Numbered from the stretch's first letter, positions 8,993 through 17,904 are shown. The stretch is DNA of 47,780 bases from CAYGZQ01 sp964354375 [NCBI: uncultured Planctomycetota bacterium] (GCA_964354375.1 CAYGZQ010000027.1:1-47780); one strand, 5' to 3'. Program-made: numbers and translations. Notes: generated from the letters alone by a model not told the origin.

Positions 8993-9364
8993 CTATTCCC
9001 TGATTTTGTCGATCACATCCTGGATCGTCTCGACCGCCATTCTGCCCGACTCGAAAGTCCTGTCCAGCGTCTGAACGGCATCCTTGAACGCCGACGTGGA
9101 CTCGTCCACGATGTAGGAGAGGTCGCCCAGGACACCGCCCGATTCGTCCTGCGTCCTTATCCGGCTCTCGGCCGACATGGAGCGTCGACGCCTCTTTCCT
9201 TGCTCCTGAAACAAACCGAACAGCGCGCTTGCCACGGCGGCAACGCCGAAGCCCACGACCGCACCCCTGAGAAAAATCAGGGTGTCGCGCTTCCTTCTCT
9301 CCCGATCGGACCTCCAGTCGGGCTCGATGTCCGTGTACTCGTAGTCGCCCTCGATAATCGCCAT
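8993..9364 (-). CDS. Small single-pass membrane protein, YtxH-like, function unknown
   Basis: A 123-residue protein with a charged N-terminus (about residues 1-33, rich in D, E and R), one glycine-containing membrane segment (FLRGAVVGFGVAAVASALFGLF), a basic patch (GKRRRRS) that fits a cytoplasmic flank, and a C-terminal amphipathic helical region. This layout recalls YtxH-type stress proteins, but I see no diagnostic motif. The ATG at 9364 has AAGGAG 12 bases upstream; the open frame reaches back to 9460, which would overlap the phosphodiesterase gene. It is the last gene of a minus-strand run with the phosphodiesterase and the redoxin-like lipoprotein. Confidence 0.7.
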   Translation of the reverse strand: MAIIEGDYEYTDIEPDWRSDRERRKRDTLIFLRGAVVGFGVAAVASALFGLFQEQGKRRRRSMSAESRIRTQDESGGVLGDLSYIVDESTSAFKDAVQTLDRTFESGRMAVETIQDVIDKIRE

Positions 9365-9443
9365 CTTCAGCGGGAACTCCTTATGATCTCTTCTCCAGTA
9401 ATTAGTATCGACCGGCCTTCCCGTGCGCACACACGACAGGTTC

Positions 9444-11192
9444 TCAGTGCAGGTATCCAAGTCCCTCCAGAAGCTCGATCATTTTATCCGATTCGTCCTG
9501 CAAAGACACCTTCACATCGCCCGACACCGGTTCCTCAGGCGGACCCACAAGGGGCTTGTGGGCGTCGAGAAATCCCTCCTCGAATGCTTCCAGAATCACG
9601 CGCCCGTCGATATCGCCGGGGATCGGCATCCCGCAGACATAATGCAGGGTGGGGAGAATGTCCGCCAGGGTGGGCGACGCCTCAAGCGTCCCGCCCGCTT
9701 TCACACCCTCTCCCGCAATTCCGAACAGACCCTCCATCCGATGCGTGCCGCACCAGGTGAGCCTGCTTTCCGATTTGACCTCCGGCGGATCGAGTCTCAT
9801 CCCGTTCGTCAGAAGATAGTCCCGGTCTCTCAGCCTTCGATCCTCCCGCCACAGAAGCAGGAGGTCCGGTGCAAGGTCGACAGCAGGACCCCAGAGTGAT
9901 TCTTCTCTTGTCAGGACCCGGTTGAACAGCGGCACTCCATCGTCTATCCGAAGCGCCTCGAGTCCAGCCTTGATTTCCTCTCTCAATGCGTGATACTCCG
10001 CGCCTTTCTGAACGATCCCGTGGGGGAAATCGCCCTGACGGTTTAGGTAGAGACCGACCCCGTAGCCCCCCGGCGCGCAGAAAGCCCGAGTCTTCTCCCA
10101 GACTATGTCTTCGAGGAACGGGATCGCGGTGATCCGCCCGACCAGCTCTTCCTTGCGTCGACCAAGCGCCCTGTTGACGGCATCCCTGATTCCATGCGGC
10201 GTGTAACGTTTCGCGAGATACAGAAGCCTGTTTGCAAGCGATCCGGCGCGCGCAACGGCAACCTGACGGGCCCTGCCCTTCTCGCCGCCAGTCGCCAGGT
10301 ACCCGCTCGCCTCAAGCCATCTGGCCAGGAAAGCGTCTTTCCCGATTGCTCCCATTAGGGGCTGCGACCCGTGATCGCTCGCAAGAATCAGCCAGCCCCC
10401 TTCCTTTTCAACGATATCGAGACACTCGCCCACGAACCCGTCAATTGCCTTGTAGATCTTCGCCAGCGAGTCCTTATATCGCCCTGGCTCCTTCTCAGAG
10501 CTCTCACCAAAGTCCGGATGGTCCGGATCGAAGAATTTCGAGTAGAAATGGGGGATCAGATCGGTCGCCTGGAACACCGTGAACAGAAGCCCCCAGTCCG
10601 GAAATTCCTTCCGCGCTCGACCGGCAAGGTCTACGGTCGATTGAGTGAATTCGAGAAGTCTTGCGTGAAGCGTCTCCAGAGACTGGCCTTTGGTGGGATC
10701 GACGTCGCGAAGGAAGGAGAAATCCCGAAGAAGCGTATCGCGGAGGGAATGCGGACGGATGAAATCGCTCTCGGCGGACGGAGTGCCGAGTCCGGACACA
10801 ATCAAGCCGTTCGTGTCGGGGTCGGGAGGGAAAGTGTACGGCACGAGCAGGCTGATGGTGCGGACTCCGCTCCGCTCGGCGTGCTCGAGAAATGTTTTTC
10901 GCCTTCGGAAGCCCGCGTTGACAACCCTGAACGCTCCCGACCGATCGGGCTGCAGGAAATCGAATGTGCCGTGTTTGCCGGGGTTCACGCCGGTCATCAG
11001 GGTGGTCCATGCGGGCGGCGTGAGCGGGGGAATCGTGGACAGGCAATCCGATCGGACTCCCTTGGCGAAGAAACGTGCCAGCGCGGGAAGTCTTCCGGAG
11101 GCGAGAATCGGATCGAGGTGGTTGAAACTCGCACCGTCGAGACCAATGACGATGACCCTGGGTCCGCCGTGCTCGCTTGTTCGCCGTATCAC
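9444..11192 (-). CDS. Type I phosphodiesterase / nucleotide pyrophosphatase-like hydrolase (alkaline phosphatase superfamily)
   Basis: A 582-residue metal-dependent hydrolase. The N-terminal VIVIGLDGASF holds the first metal-binding aspartate, PPAWTTLMTGVNPGKHG carries the expected threonine nucleophile, and ASDHG and CGTHRMEG hold the later metal ligands. All main landmarks of the family are present, so it is probably active on a phosphodiester or phosphomonoester; the substrate is not evident. There is no signal peptide, so a cytoplasmic location is likely. Translation starts at a GTG at 11192 that overlaps the stop codon of the redoxin-like gene, which indicates coupled translation. Confidence 0.88.
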   Translation of the reverse strand: MIRRTSEHGGPRVIVIGLDGASFNHLDPILASGRLPALARFFAKGVRSDCLSTIPPLTPPAWTTLMTGVNPGKHGTFDFLQPDRSGAFRVVNAGFRRRKTFLEHAERSGVRTISLLVPYTFPPDPDTNGLIVSGLGTPSAESDFIRPHSLRDTLLRDFSFLRDVDPTKGQSLETLHARLLEFTQSTVDLAGRARKEFPDWGLLFTVFQATDLIPHFYSKFFDPDHPDFGESSEKEPGRYKDSLAKIYKAIDGFVGECLDIVEKEGGWLILASDHGSQPLMGAIGKDAFLARWLEASGYLATGGEKGRARQVAVARAGSLANRLLYLAKRYTPHGIRDAVNRALGRRKEELVGRITAIPFLEDIVWEKTRAFCAPGGYGVGLYLNRQGDFPHGIVQKGAEYHALREEIKAGLEALRIDDGVPLFNRVLTREESLWGPAVDLAPDLLLLWREDRRLRDRDYLLTNGMRLDPPEVKSESRLTWCGTHRMEGLFGIAGEGVKAGGTLEASPTLADILPTLHYVCGMPIPGDIDGRVILEAFEEGFLDAHKPLVGPPEEPVSGDVKVSLQDESDKMIELLEGLGYLH

Positions 11193-11932
11193 CCCTGGGA
11201 TTCCTCCACACCTCCGGGTTTGATGTCCTCACTGCCGCCGGGCGCAGACGGTGTCGATCCAGCCGTCTGCGGGCCGGGTTCGGGCGGAGGTCCGAGGAGG
11301 GCATCCAGGACCTCGGCCAGCTCCGCAAGCTTGACGCCTCGGGCGTCCGAATAGTCGATCAGCTTTTCCCTTATGACGCCGGAAGCATCCACGACCCAGT
11401 AGAACGGGCTCGTACGGTGCTTTTCGGGCGGATCGTTTGGGAAATCTGCGGCGATGATGTCGGCATCCCAGAACAGGTCGCAGTATTTGTCTATCAGGGA
11501 GAGATTATCATCGTCACCCGCTCGGAACAGGAAGATCATGCCTTCCTTGTCCATGACGATCGCGGGACGGATCGTATCGGCGTCCTCGACCGGGACGAAG
11601 ACGGTCCTGAACCGCCCCTGATGCGCTTTCTGCAATGCCTCCAGCCCAAGCAGGCTCCTTCGACCGTCCTCCGTCAGAAAGCTCGGGAACATCACAATCA
11701 CTATTGGAGTCCCCTTGAGCTGCTCCAGTTGCATCATATCTCCCGCAAGGTTCCGAAATGGCTCCTGGAAGAATTTCGCCTTCAGAGGGTGCCCGCTATC
11801 CATATGAGACTCGGGCAGGACATAGGGCTGCTCATCCGCATCGACTTTCGGATGACGCTCGCAGCCTGCGATCGACACGGCAGCGATCGCAAACAGAAGA
11901 ACCGCTACGCCCTTCGTTAGGATCTTCCTCAT
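11189..11932 (-). CDS. Redoxin/thioredoxin-fold lipoprotein lacking an obvious active-site cysteine pair
   Basis: A 247-residue protein with a signal peptide and lipobox VSIAGC when started at the ATG at 11932; a GTG at 11956 would add eight residues. The body has the layout of AhpC/TlpA-type redoxins: FRNLAGDMMQLEQLKGTPIVIVMFPSFLTEDGRRSLLGLEALQ, RFRTVFVPVEDAD, then SPFYWVVDASGVIREKLIDYSD. At the usual CxxC position the sequence is PSFLTED, so thiol chemistry at that site is doubtful. The C-terminus is rich in Pro, Gly and Ser. It heads the operon with the phosphodiesterase. Confidence 0.72.
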   Translation of the reverse strand: MRKILTKGVAVLLFAIAAVSIAGCERHPKVDADEQPYVLPESHMDSGHPLKAKFFQEPFRNLAGDMMQLEQLKGTPIVIVMFPSFLTEDGRRSLLGLEALQKAHQGRFRTVFVPVEDADTIRPAIVMDKEGMIFLFRAGDDDNLSLIDKYCDLFWDADIIAADFPNDPPEKHRTSPFYWVVDASGVIREKLIDYSDARGVKLAELAEVLDALLGPPPEPGPQTAGSTPSAPGGSEDIKPGGVEESQG

Positions 11933-11987
11933 CACAATTCGGACTTCGGTCGACACCTCAGGTTCATTCTAGCACAGCCTGGACACG

Positions 11988-12012
11988 GAAAAACGGCCCT
12001 CTGTCAGGGCCG
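11988..12012 (-). terminator. Rho-independent terminator after the HD-GYP gene
   Basis: Read on the minus strand: CGGCCCT, loop GACAG, AGGGCCG, then TTTTTCC. It sits about 45 bp after the stop of the HD-GYP gene. Confidence 0.85.
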
Positions 12013-12055
12013 CGGATGAGTTCCATCGTTCGATGCCGGTGGGGCGAGTGGGGTC

Positions 12056-13438
12056 CTAGGCCAGTGTCTGCACGCCGGCCGGACCTGTTATGTACGCATT
12101 CTGGGAATGAAGCAGGTCGATAAAGCGCGGCTTCGGGTGCTTTCGACCGGCGGAGTCATACATGATCGAAAGCTGTGGTTTCAGAGGACTTCCCGGGTGC
12201 GCCTTGATAACTAGCGCGATCTCGCCGGTGTTCATTCGCACCCAGCTTCCGGGCGGGTAGTGGCCGAAGGTCTGGATCGCAGTCCGGACAATTCCCTTTC
12301 TGACATATTTCGAGCCATCCTGGATGATTACACCCAGGGCCTCATGGAATCCCGACCGAATCCCCGTCGCTCGATTCGAGGTGAGATTATCGAATGTGTT
12401 CGCGAGAATGAGAATCTGATCCCAGTCCGAGACCATCGTTCCTTTCAGCTTCCTGGGATAACCCGTGCCGTCGTAGCGCTCGTGATGGTTCATGACCATC
12501 TTGAGGGCGCTTTCATGAATGCCCCCCAGGTTCCAGAGGTATGAATATCCCGCCTCAGTATGCTCCAGGTCCTCTTCCTCAGGGCTCTTTGTCAGCCCGG
12601 AGGCCGCTGCCGCCCTTCTGAGCACGATCCTGCCGATGTCGTGAAGCAGTGCAGCCACCGAATGGTCGCGGATAAGCTGCGCCGGATGCCCCATCGCCCG
12701 CGCTATCATGAGGAACAGAATGAGCGCGTTCACCGAGTGGGCGTGAAGTGACGGGTCCGCAAGGATCAGGTCCGCCAATGTCAGCGCAGCCTGCGGACGG
12801 CTCAGGATCTCCTCGGTAATCTGCTGCGCGGATTCCTGCACTCCGCTTACATCGATATCCCCTTCCTTTTCCAGGGCGCTGTAGCAGGACGCCACCGCCT
12901 GGGTGCACTGGCGACGCACAAACTCCGAGACCGCAGGCTCGATGCCTCCTTCTGCGATAAAACCCTCGATCTGTTTAATGCTGACTTTCGGGGTCTCAAC
13001 ACCCTTCGGCGCTTCTACCGGGAGCGTCTCCGACGGTTCCACCGCCAGCTTATCGATCCCACGACGCTTCAGCGTCTCGATCAGCGCCGGCGTGAGCTCC
13101 GTTCCCGCGGCGACGAGAAGGCCGCCGTCCTCGTCAAGAAGGTCCCTGTCGAGGCTCTTCCCGGTCGGCAGTTTGTCCACTTCAAGCAGAAACCGTCCAA
13201 CGGTCTTCTTCTTCTGCCTCTCGACCCGCTCTTCCTGACGGGCGAACATGTCCTTGAGACGGTTGTCGGTGTAGAGAAGGTCGGCCGTCAGACCCAGACA
13301 ATCGTGGCATGTTCTCAAATGTGTGAGCACCTTATGCTCATCCGTCGCAGGAAGGTCGCCGTCAAGCAGGCGAATAAGAAGCCCCTCCTCGCGAATCGCG
13401 TGGCACAATCCCTCTAGATTGTTCATCCCTTGTGTCAC
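12056..13438 (-). CDS. Anti-sigma-type zinc finger fused to an HD-GYP domain
   Basis: A 460-residue cytoplasmic protein with three parts. Residues about 24-60 (LLDGDLPATDEHKVLTHLRTCHDC) match the zf-HC2 zinc finger of anti-sigma factors, with H40, C44 and C47 in the H-x3-C-x2-C pattern. Residues about 95-135 (DLLDEDGGLLVAAGTELTPALIETLKRRGIDKLAV) are a small domain often found before HD-GYP. The rest is HD-GYP: HDIGR near residue 266 and HHERYDGTGYP near 316, so the metal and GYP residues for cyclic di-GMP hydrolysis are present. The start is a GTG at 13438; an in-frame ATG at 13426 is possible. The ECF sigma gene lies immediately upstream on the same strand, but a terminator separates them. 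Confidence 0.88.
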   Translation of the reverse strand: MTQGMNNLEGLCHAIREEGLLIRLLDGDLPATDEHKVLTHLRTCHDCLGLTADLLYTDNRLKDMFARQEERVERQKKKTVGRFLLEVDKLPTGKSLDRDLLDEDGGLLVAAGTELTPALIETLKRRGIDKLAVEPSETLPVEAPKGVETPKVSIKQIEGFIAEGGIEPAVSEFVRRQCTQAVASCYSALEKEGDIDVSGVQESAQQITEEILSRPQAALTLADLILADPSLHAHSVNALILFLMIARAMGHPAQLIRDHSVAALLHDIGRIVLRRAAAASGLTKSPEEEDLEHTEAGYSYLWNLGGIHESALKMVMNHHERYDGTGYPRKLKGTMVSDWDQILILANTFDNLTSNRATGIRSGFHEALGVIIQDGSKYVRKGIVRTAIQTFGHYPPGSWVRMNTGEIALVIKAHPGSPLKPQLSIMYDSAGRKHPKPRFIDLLHSQNAYITGPAGVQTLA

Positions 13439-13673
13439 ATTCCCGGCTGTAGCGCTTCGCCGGACCCCTTCGGACTTGATCTGACTAATAGTCGAACCTG
13501 CGAGCCATGCGTGCTATCCAGTTTTCTCTGCACCCGGCCGCGGACGGCCGCAGGTCCAATAATAATATCACCACCAACATGGAATCGTTACTCGCATGAG
13601 CATTGGCGCAGAACCACACAGAAACAGTTAAATCAGAGATTCACCCCACCCGGGTGAACCCGCCCTTAGTTGG

Positions 13674-13703
13674 ACTATAGCACACTTAATCGGTGCGATT
13701 CAA
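13674..13703 (-). promoter_or_regulatory. Putative promoter of the HD-GYP gene with a long leader
   Basis: On the minus strand TTGAAT (13698-13703), an 18-bp spacer and TATAGT (13674-13679). Initiation near 13667 would leave a leader of about 230 nt before the start codon. The leader includes a TTCACCC/GGGTGAA inverted repeat around 13640-13657. The rest of the 396-bp gap between the two genes holds only the sigma-gene terminator. Confidence 0.4.
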
Positions 13704-13780
13704 TATCTAAGCTTCGCAAATGACACTTATTCGCCTCGATTCCGATGTCGCTCCTCACCGACTCATATTCATTCGCCGCG

Positions 13781-13807
13781 AAAATAAAGCCCGGGATCGC
13801 ACCCGGG
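13781..13807 (-). terminator. Rho-independent terminator after the ECF sigma gene
   Basis: On the minus strand CCCGGG, loop TGCGAT, CCCGGG, then CTTTATTTT. It lies 27 bp after the sigma-factor stop and separates that gene from the downstream HD-GYP gene. Confidence 0.75.
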
Positions 13808-13834
13808 ACCTGGAACATCCGAACCGCCCCCTCA

Positions 13835-14434
13835 TCATGCGGGCTCAGGGAGCAGCCGTCCCTTCAGCTCCAGAAGAGCCTTCTGGATAAGCGCCCCGAC
13901 GCTACCCTCGGGGATGCCCAACTGGTGCGCGATCTCCCTGTACTTGAACCCCTTCTGGTATCTGAGCTCGATCACTTCCCGAAGATGCTCCGGCAGCTTC
14001 CTCAGACCGTCCATCAACATCTCCTCTTCCTGACGCTCGAACACCTCATCTTCCGGATTCGGAATCCTCGGGTCCGCTACATCGATCTCCACTTCCTCGA
14101 GGCTCATCTTTTCGACATTCCCACCGCGCTTGACCGTCAGGAAATGCCTGTGATGCTGACGCACGCGGTTCAGAGTGAGGGTGTAGATGTAGGTCTTCAG
14201 AACCGATTTTTTCTGGAAGTTGGGGAGGCCTTTCACCAGGTCCATGAAGACTTCATGAGTGATGTCTTCCGTGTCCTCAAGGGTGAAGCGGAAGTTTTTG
14301 CCTTTCACGAGGTGGAAGATGTAGTTGTAGAACCGCTCATAGAGGACCCCCCAGGCCGCGTCCTCGCCATCACAGCATCTCTGGATCAGCTCCTGCTCGC
14401 TGATCGATTCCAGATCGAGGGGCAAATTGGTCAT
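13835..14434 (-). CDS. ECF-type RNA polymerase sigma factor
   Basis: A 199-residue sigma70-family factor. Region 2 covers about residues 25-97 (YERFYNYIFHLVKG, DITHEVFMDLVKGL, LKTYIYTLTLNRVRQHHR), and region 4 covers about 140-195 (LRKLPEHLREVIELRYQKGFKYREIAHQLGIPEGSV), including the helix-turn-helix. The linker is longer and more acidic than usual. The ATG at 14434 has GAGAGG six bases upstream. No ordinary membrane anti-sigma gene is adjacent; the only zinc-finger candidate is the HD-GYP protein encoded next. The target regulon is unknown. Confidence 0.93.
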   Translation of the reverse strand: MTNLPLDLESISEQELIQRCCDGEDAAWGVLYERFYNYIFHLVKGKNFRFTLEDTEDITHEVFMDLVKGLPNFQKKSVLKTYIYTLTLNRVRQHHRHFLTVKRGGNVEKMSLEEVEIDVADPRIPNPEDEVFERQEEEMLMDGLRKLPEHLREVIELRYQKGFKYREIAHQLGIPEGSVGALIQKALLELKGRLLPEPA

Positions 14435-14502
14435 CTTGTTCCTCTCCAGGCCCTGACGGGCTGGTCCTTCTCACCTTCCTGCCCCTGCTCAAGCACACCG
14501 AT

Positions 14503-14530
14503 AGTATACCGCATTAGCCACATTCCGCAA
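14503..14530 (-). promoter_or_regulatory. Putative promoter of the ECF sigma gene
   Basis: On the minus strand TTGCGG (14525-14530), a 16-bp spacer and TATACT (14503-14508). The -10 box is good and the -35 box weak. Initiation near 14497 gives a leader of about 60 nt containing the ribosome-binding site. Confidence 0.4.
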
Positions 14531-14704
14531 GATGAAACGCTATTTTCCCTGCAGATCAAATTCCGAGTGTGAAATGACCCCGTCCGGCCGTGTCCGCTTC
14601 TATCCCGCTTCCAATGCGGCATTGCTATCATCATTCCGAAACGGCTGGTTCCCGCCAATTCGGTTGATAGAAATCTATTACCTGAAAATCGTCTCATCTA
14701 ACGC

Positions 14705-14722
14705 GATATACCCCGGTATATC
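14705..14722. promoter_or_regulatory. Operator-like inverted repeat GATATACC-N2-GGTATATC
   Basis: Perfect 8-bp arms around a 2-bp centre in the 387-bp gap between csaB and the sigma gene, about 170 bp upstream of the predicted sigma promoter. The size and symmetry fit a dimeric regulator site. Nothing else gene-like was seen in this gap. Confidence 0.3.
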
Positions 14723-14821
14723 AACTCAACAGGCAAGGATCGTCCGTCCGACGCATTATTATCGGCCCTCGGGCTGTAACCGCGTATTATCGGGCTTAAT
14801 GCCGGATGGTTGAATGATGGG

Positions 14822-16009
14822 TTACTTCGGACCCGTGCTTTTTCGATGTTTCGACGCGCGCGCAAGGGCGATCCGCTTGAGCTGCAGCCCGTCGAGATAT
14901 TCCCCGAGCGCGTCGAATCCGCTCTGCGACCTTTCCCTCAGACGTTTCGTCGTCTCGGTAATCTTTGTCTTGATCCGTCCGCGGTTTTCGTACGCCTCCG
15001 CGATCGCATCGAACAGGATCTCCGGACCCACAAGCGGTGTGTGCACCGCGGGCTTCATCCCGAACTCCCCCGCGAACTCGTCTATCTTCGGGTCATAGCT
15101 CACCGCCACGAACGGAACCGCCGCGCTCGCCGCAAAAATCAGCGAATGAAGACGCATGCCGACCACAAGGTCGCATTTCGCGATCAGCCCCAGCACCTCG
15201 GCGGGACGATATTTCCCCTTGACGATCATCACATCGTCAGGGGTGGCGGTCATGGACCGCACCAGCTCGGCATACTCGACATCGTCCGGATGGTGAAACG
15301 GCACGAGCGCGACTCCCCCGCCAAGCTCGCTTGAGGTCATGTCGATCGCACGCGCGAGCGCGCCTATCTGACGCCTGTCCCTTTTCGAGCCTTTCACCGA
15401 GAACGCGACGAGCGGCCTTCCGGGCATGTCGAGATTTTCCTGCAGGAAAATGTCCTCGACCGCGTCGGCCTCGGCCTGCTGCAGCAGAAGAGCCGCGTCG
15501 GACATGAGCTTGAGAGGAGCGTTGACCGGAAGCCTCTCCTGGCAGAAGGCGTAGCTGCGGAAATCTCTCACGCAGACGAGGTCGCACTGAGCGAGAAACT
15601 CACCGACCAGGAGCGGCGACACCTCCGCGTCGAGAGGTCCTATCCCCTGCGCGAACGCGACCACTTTCCTCCCCATGATAAACCCGAGCAGCATAACACC
15701 CAGGTAGTACATGAGGCTTTTGAAGCTGGTGGCGTCCTGAAGAAGTCCGCCGCCGCCCTGCAGCAGGACCGGGCTTCCGCCGATCCTCCCGAGGATTTTC
15801 CACAGGTTCGAGCGAGGGATGGAGTCGACACCGTACGAGTCGAAGGTCGACTTCGGATTGGCCGACAGGACGACCGGGTGCACATCGTCGCGCTTTGCGA
15901 ACCACTGCAGGATCGCTTCGAGGATCGCCTCATCGCCGAGGTTATCGAACCCGTAGTAGCCGGAGACGAGCACGGGTAGCGAATTCGACGATTCCTTGAT
16001 CGGGGTCAT
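14822..16009 (-). CDS. csaB: CsaB-type polysaccharide pyruvyl transferase
   Basis: A 395-residue member of the polysaccharide pyruvyl transferase family. It begins with the CsaB signature VSGYYGFDNLGDEAILEAIL, then has VLLQGGGGLLQDATS, VAFAQGIGPL, and in the C-terminal half VGMRLHSLIFAASAAVPFVAVSYDPKI. CsaB uses phosphoenolpyruvate to add pyruvyl groups to secondary cell-wall polysaccharide, creating the ligand for SLH domains of S-layer proteins. In many bacteria it neighbours DUF5693 proteins; here that gene lies about 6 kb away on the same strand. The start is the ATG at 16009, with only a weak GAGG upstream and a TATACT-type box around 36 bases before it. Confidence 0.92.
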   Translation of the reverse strand: MTPIKESSNSLPVLVSGYYGFDNLGDEAILEAILQWFAKRDDVHPVVLSANPKSTFDSYGVDSIPRSNLWKILGRIGGSPVLLQGGGGLLQDATSFKSLMYYLGVMLLGFIMGRKVVAFAQGIGPLDAEVSPLLVGEFLAQCDLVCVRDFRSYAFCQERLPVNAPLKLMSDAALLLQQAEADAVEDIFLQENLDMPGRPLVAFSVKGSKRDRRQIGALARAIDMTSSELGGGVALVPFHHPDDVEYAELVRSMTATPDDVMIVKGKYRPAEVLGLIAKCDLVVGMRLHSLIFAASAAVPFVAVSYDPKIDEFAGEFGMKPAVHTPLVGPEILFDAIAEAYENRGRIKTKITETTKRLRERSQSGFDALGEYLDGLQLKRIALARASKHRKSTGPK

Positions 16010-16194
16010 TCTGACGGATGGCCTCAGACACGTGAGTATACACTGAATGAGGCGGGGGAGGAATACGGAGACAAAACTGCGCCGACGGCATCCTGTGCGC
16101 GGATTCCGGTCCGTGATGAACGTTCCGATTTCCTTGTGTGTCCCATATTCCGCTGGATGGCCTGCTTTTCCACTTCAAATCCCAATGAAGCCTC

Positions 16195-16223
16195 TTGACA
16201 AATCCTGTAGCTTATTGTAGCTT
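16195..16223 (+). promoter_or_regulatory. Putative promoter of the VWA lipoprotein gene
   Basis: A perfect TTGACA (16195-16200), a 17-bp spacer and TAGCTT (16218-16223). The -10 box is poor by itself, but the serpin lipoprotein gene at 42505 has the same arrangement (TTGACA, 17 bp, TAACTT), so the pair may reflect a shared promoter type. Confidence 0.45.
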
Positions 16224-16253
16224 TTGATTGCCGAGACCGATTAGGAGGAAGCC

Positions 16254-17801
16254 ATGAGAACCACAAACCTGTTGTCCCTGTGTGCGGGCATTTGCCTTGC
16301 CATCGCTCTCGCCGGCTGCGGAGGTGGAGGGCAGACAATCCCGACCGGCGGCAACCCTACCGCGCCGAGCTTCAACTCGCCGGGATCCGGCAATCCCACC
16401 GATTCCGGTGGCCCGCCGCCAACGGACCCTCCTGGCGACGGTTACGACCTGATCTTCTACGAGAACTACGGCGTTAATCCGTTTGTCTTGACGGAAGACG
16501 AAGACACCTCGACTTTCGGCATGGACGTGGACACCGCGTCCTACACGATCGCGAGATACTACCTCAATGACGGACGCGTGCCGGACAAGGACTCGGTCAG
16601 AACGGAAGAGTTCATCAATTACTTCGAACAAGATTACCCGGAGCCCGATGATGGCGGCGTATTTTCGCTCACCCTGGAAGGGGCTGAATCGCAGTTTGGG
16701 CAACCGGACTACCATTTGCTCAAGATAGGCGTGAAGGCCAGGGATGTCAGCCCGGAAGAAAGGCCCGCAGCGAACATGGTTTTCGTAGTGGATGTTTCCG
16801 GCTCAATGCAGAGGCAGGACAGGCTGGAGCAAGTGAAGAAAAGCCTGCATATGCTGGCCGACGATTTGAAAGAGGGCGACAAGGTCGGGCTCGTTATCTA
16901 CAGCACCCAAGGGCAGGTCATCTCAGACCTCACAAACGATCATGCTGCGATCATGGCGGCAATCGACGAGCTCCAGCCGGGCGGGGTCACAAACGCCTGG
17001 GAAGGCCTCAAGCTGGCCTACGCCATGGCAAAGCACGGTTACGAGGCGGGCAAGATCAACAGATTAATTCTCTGCTCGGACGGGGTTGCGAATTTCGGGA
17101 TCACCGATCCCGATGAGATTCTCGCCGACGTCAAGACACTGGCGGAGAAAGGCATCACGCTCACGACCCTCGGCTTCGGCATGGGCAACTACAACGACAT
17201 CCTGATGGAGAAGCTCGCGAACCACGGCGACGGGTGTTACTACTACATCGATTCCGAGGAAGAGGCCGCGAGAGTATTCGCCAACGGGGCGGTTCAGATG
17301 TTGATGGTGCTTGCGTCGGACGCGAAAATCCAGGTTGACTTCAACACTCAGACGGTCGAGAAGTTCAGGCTGATCGGCTACGAGAACCGCCTGCTCGACG
17401 AAGAGGATTTCGAGGACGATTCCGTGGACGCGGGGGAGGTCGGGCCGGGCCAGACCGTGACGGCTCTGTACGAAATACGCATCAGGCCTGAAGCTACGGA
17501 TCTTCCCTACGACCAGATCGCCAACGTCAAAATCCGATACATGAACTTCCAGACTCATGTGATCGAGACCGCTGAGAAGCCGATCACGGTTCGGGAAGTG
17601 GCTCGCGATTTCGAACCGGCAAGCAGGCTCTTCCGGTTCACGGCCGGGGTAGCGGAGTTCGCCGAGATTCTGAAGGAGAGTTACTGGGCGGAAGGCTCAA
17701 ACCTTGAAAGCGTCCTTGAAGTGGTCCAGGGAATCGCCGAGGACGAAAAGGAAACCGAATTCATCGAGCTGGTCAACAAGGCGATTGAGATCTCGGAGTG
17801 A
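16254..17801 (+). CDS. von Willebrand factor A domain lipoprotein, YfbK-like
   Basis: A 515-residue lipoprotein. The start is the ATG at 16254 with AGGAGG six bases upstream; the signal peptide ends in lipobox ALAGC. A Gly/Pro/Thr-rich linker of about 45 residues leads to a YfbK-type N-terminal region (FGMDVDTASYTIARYYLNDGRVPDKDSVRTEEFINYF), then a VWA domain with the intact metal site DVSGSMQ and later LCSDGVANFG. The C-terminal part has the ETEFIELVNKA ending typical of this family. VWA/YfbK proteins are surface or periplasmic and of uncertain role. A terminator follows directly. Confidence 0.93.
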   Translation: MRTTNLLSLCAGICLAIALAGCGGGGQTIPTGGNPTAPSFNSPGSGNPTDSGGPPPTDPPGDGYDLIFYENYGVNPFVLTEDEDTSTFGMDVDTASYTIARYYLNDGRVPDKDSVRTEEFINYFEQDYPEPDDGGVFSLTLEGAESQFGQPDYHLLKIGVKARDVSPEERPAANMVFVVDVSGSMQRQDRLEQVKKSLHMLADDLKEGDKVGLVIYSTQGQVISDLTNDHAAIMAAIDELQPGGVTNAWEGLKLAYAMAKHGYEAGKINRLILCSDGVANFGITDPDEILADVKTLAEKGITLTTLGFGMGNYNDILMEKLANHGDGCYYYIDSEEEAARVFANGAVQMLMVLASDAKIQVDFNTQTVEKFRLIGYENRLLDEEDFEDDSVDAGEVGPGQTVTALYEIRIRPEATDLPYDQIANVKIRYMNFQTHVIETAEKPITVREVARDFEPASRLFRFTAGVAEFAEILKESYWAEGSNLESVLEVVQGIAEDEKETEFIELVNKAIEISE

Positions 17802-17837
17802 TCGCGACTCGTTTTCGAGGTGTTACTGACAAAAAAG

Positions 17838-17864
17838 CCCCTCCATATGCGGAGGGGATTTTCT
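17838..17864 (+). terminator. Rho-independent terminator after the VWA gene
   Basis: CCCCTCC (17838-17844), a short ATATGC loop, GGAGGGG (17851-17857), then ATTTTCTT. An A-run just upstream (17831-17836) could let it act in reverse as well. Confidence 0.88.
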
Positions 17865-17904
17865 TGTTCCCTCCCCGGTTGGTGCTTCTCTGAGGAGTCA
17901 CGGC

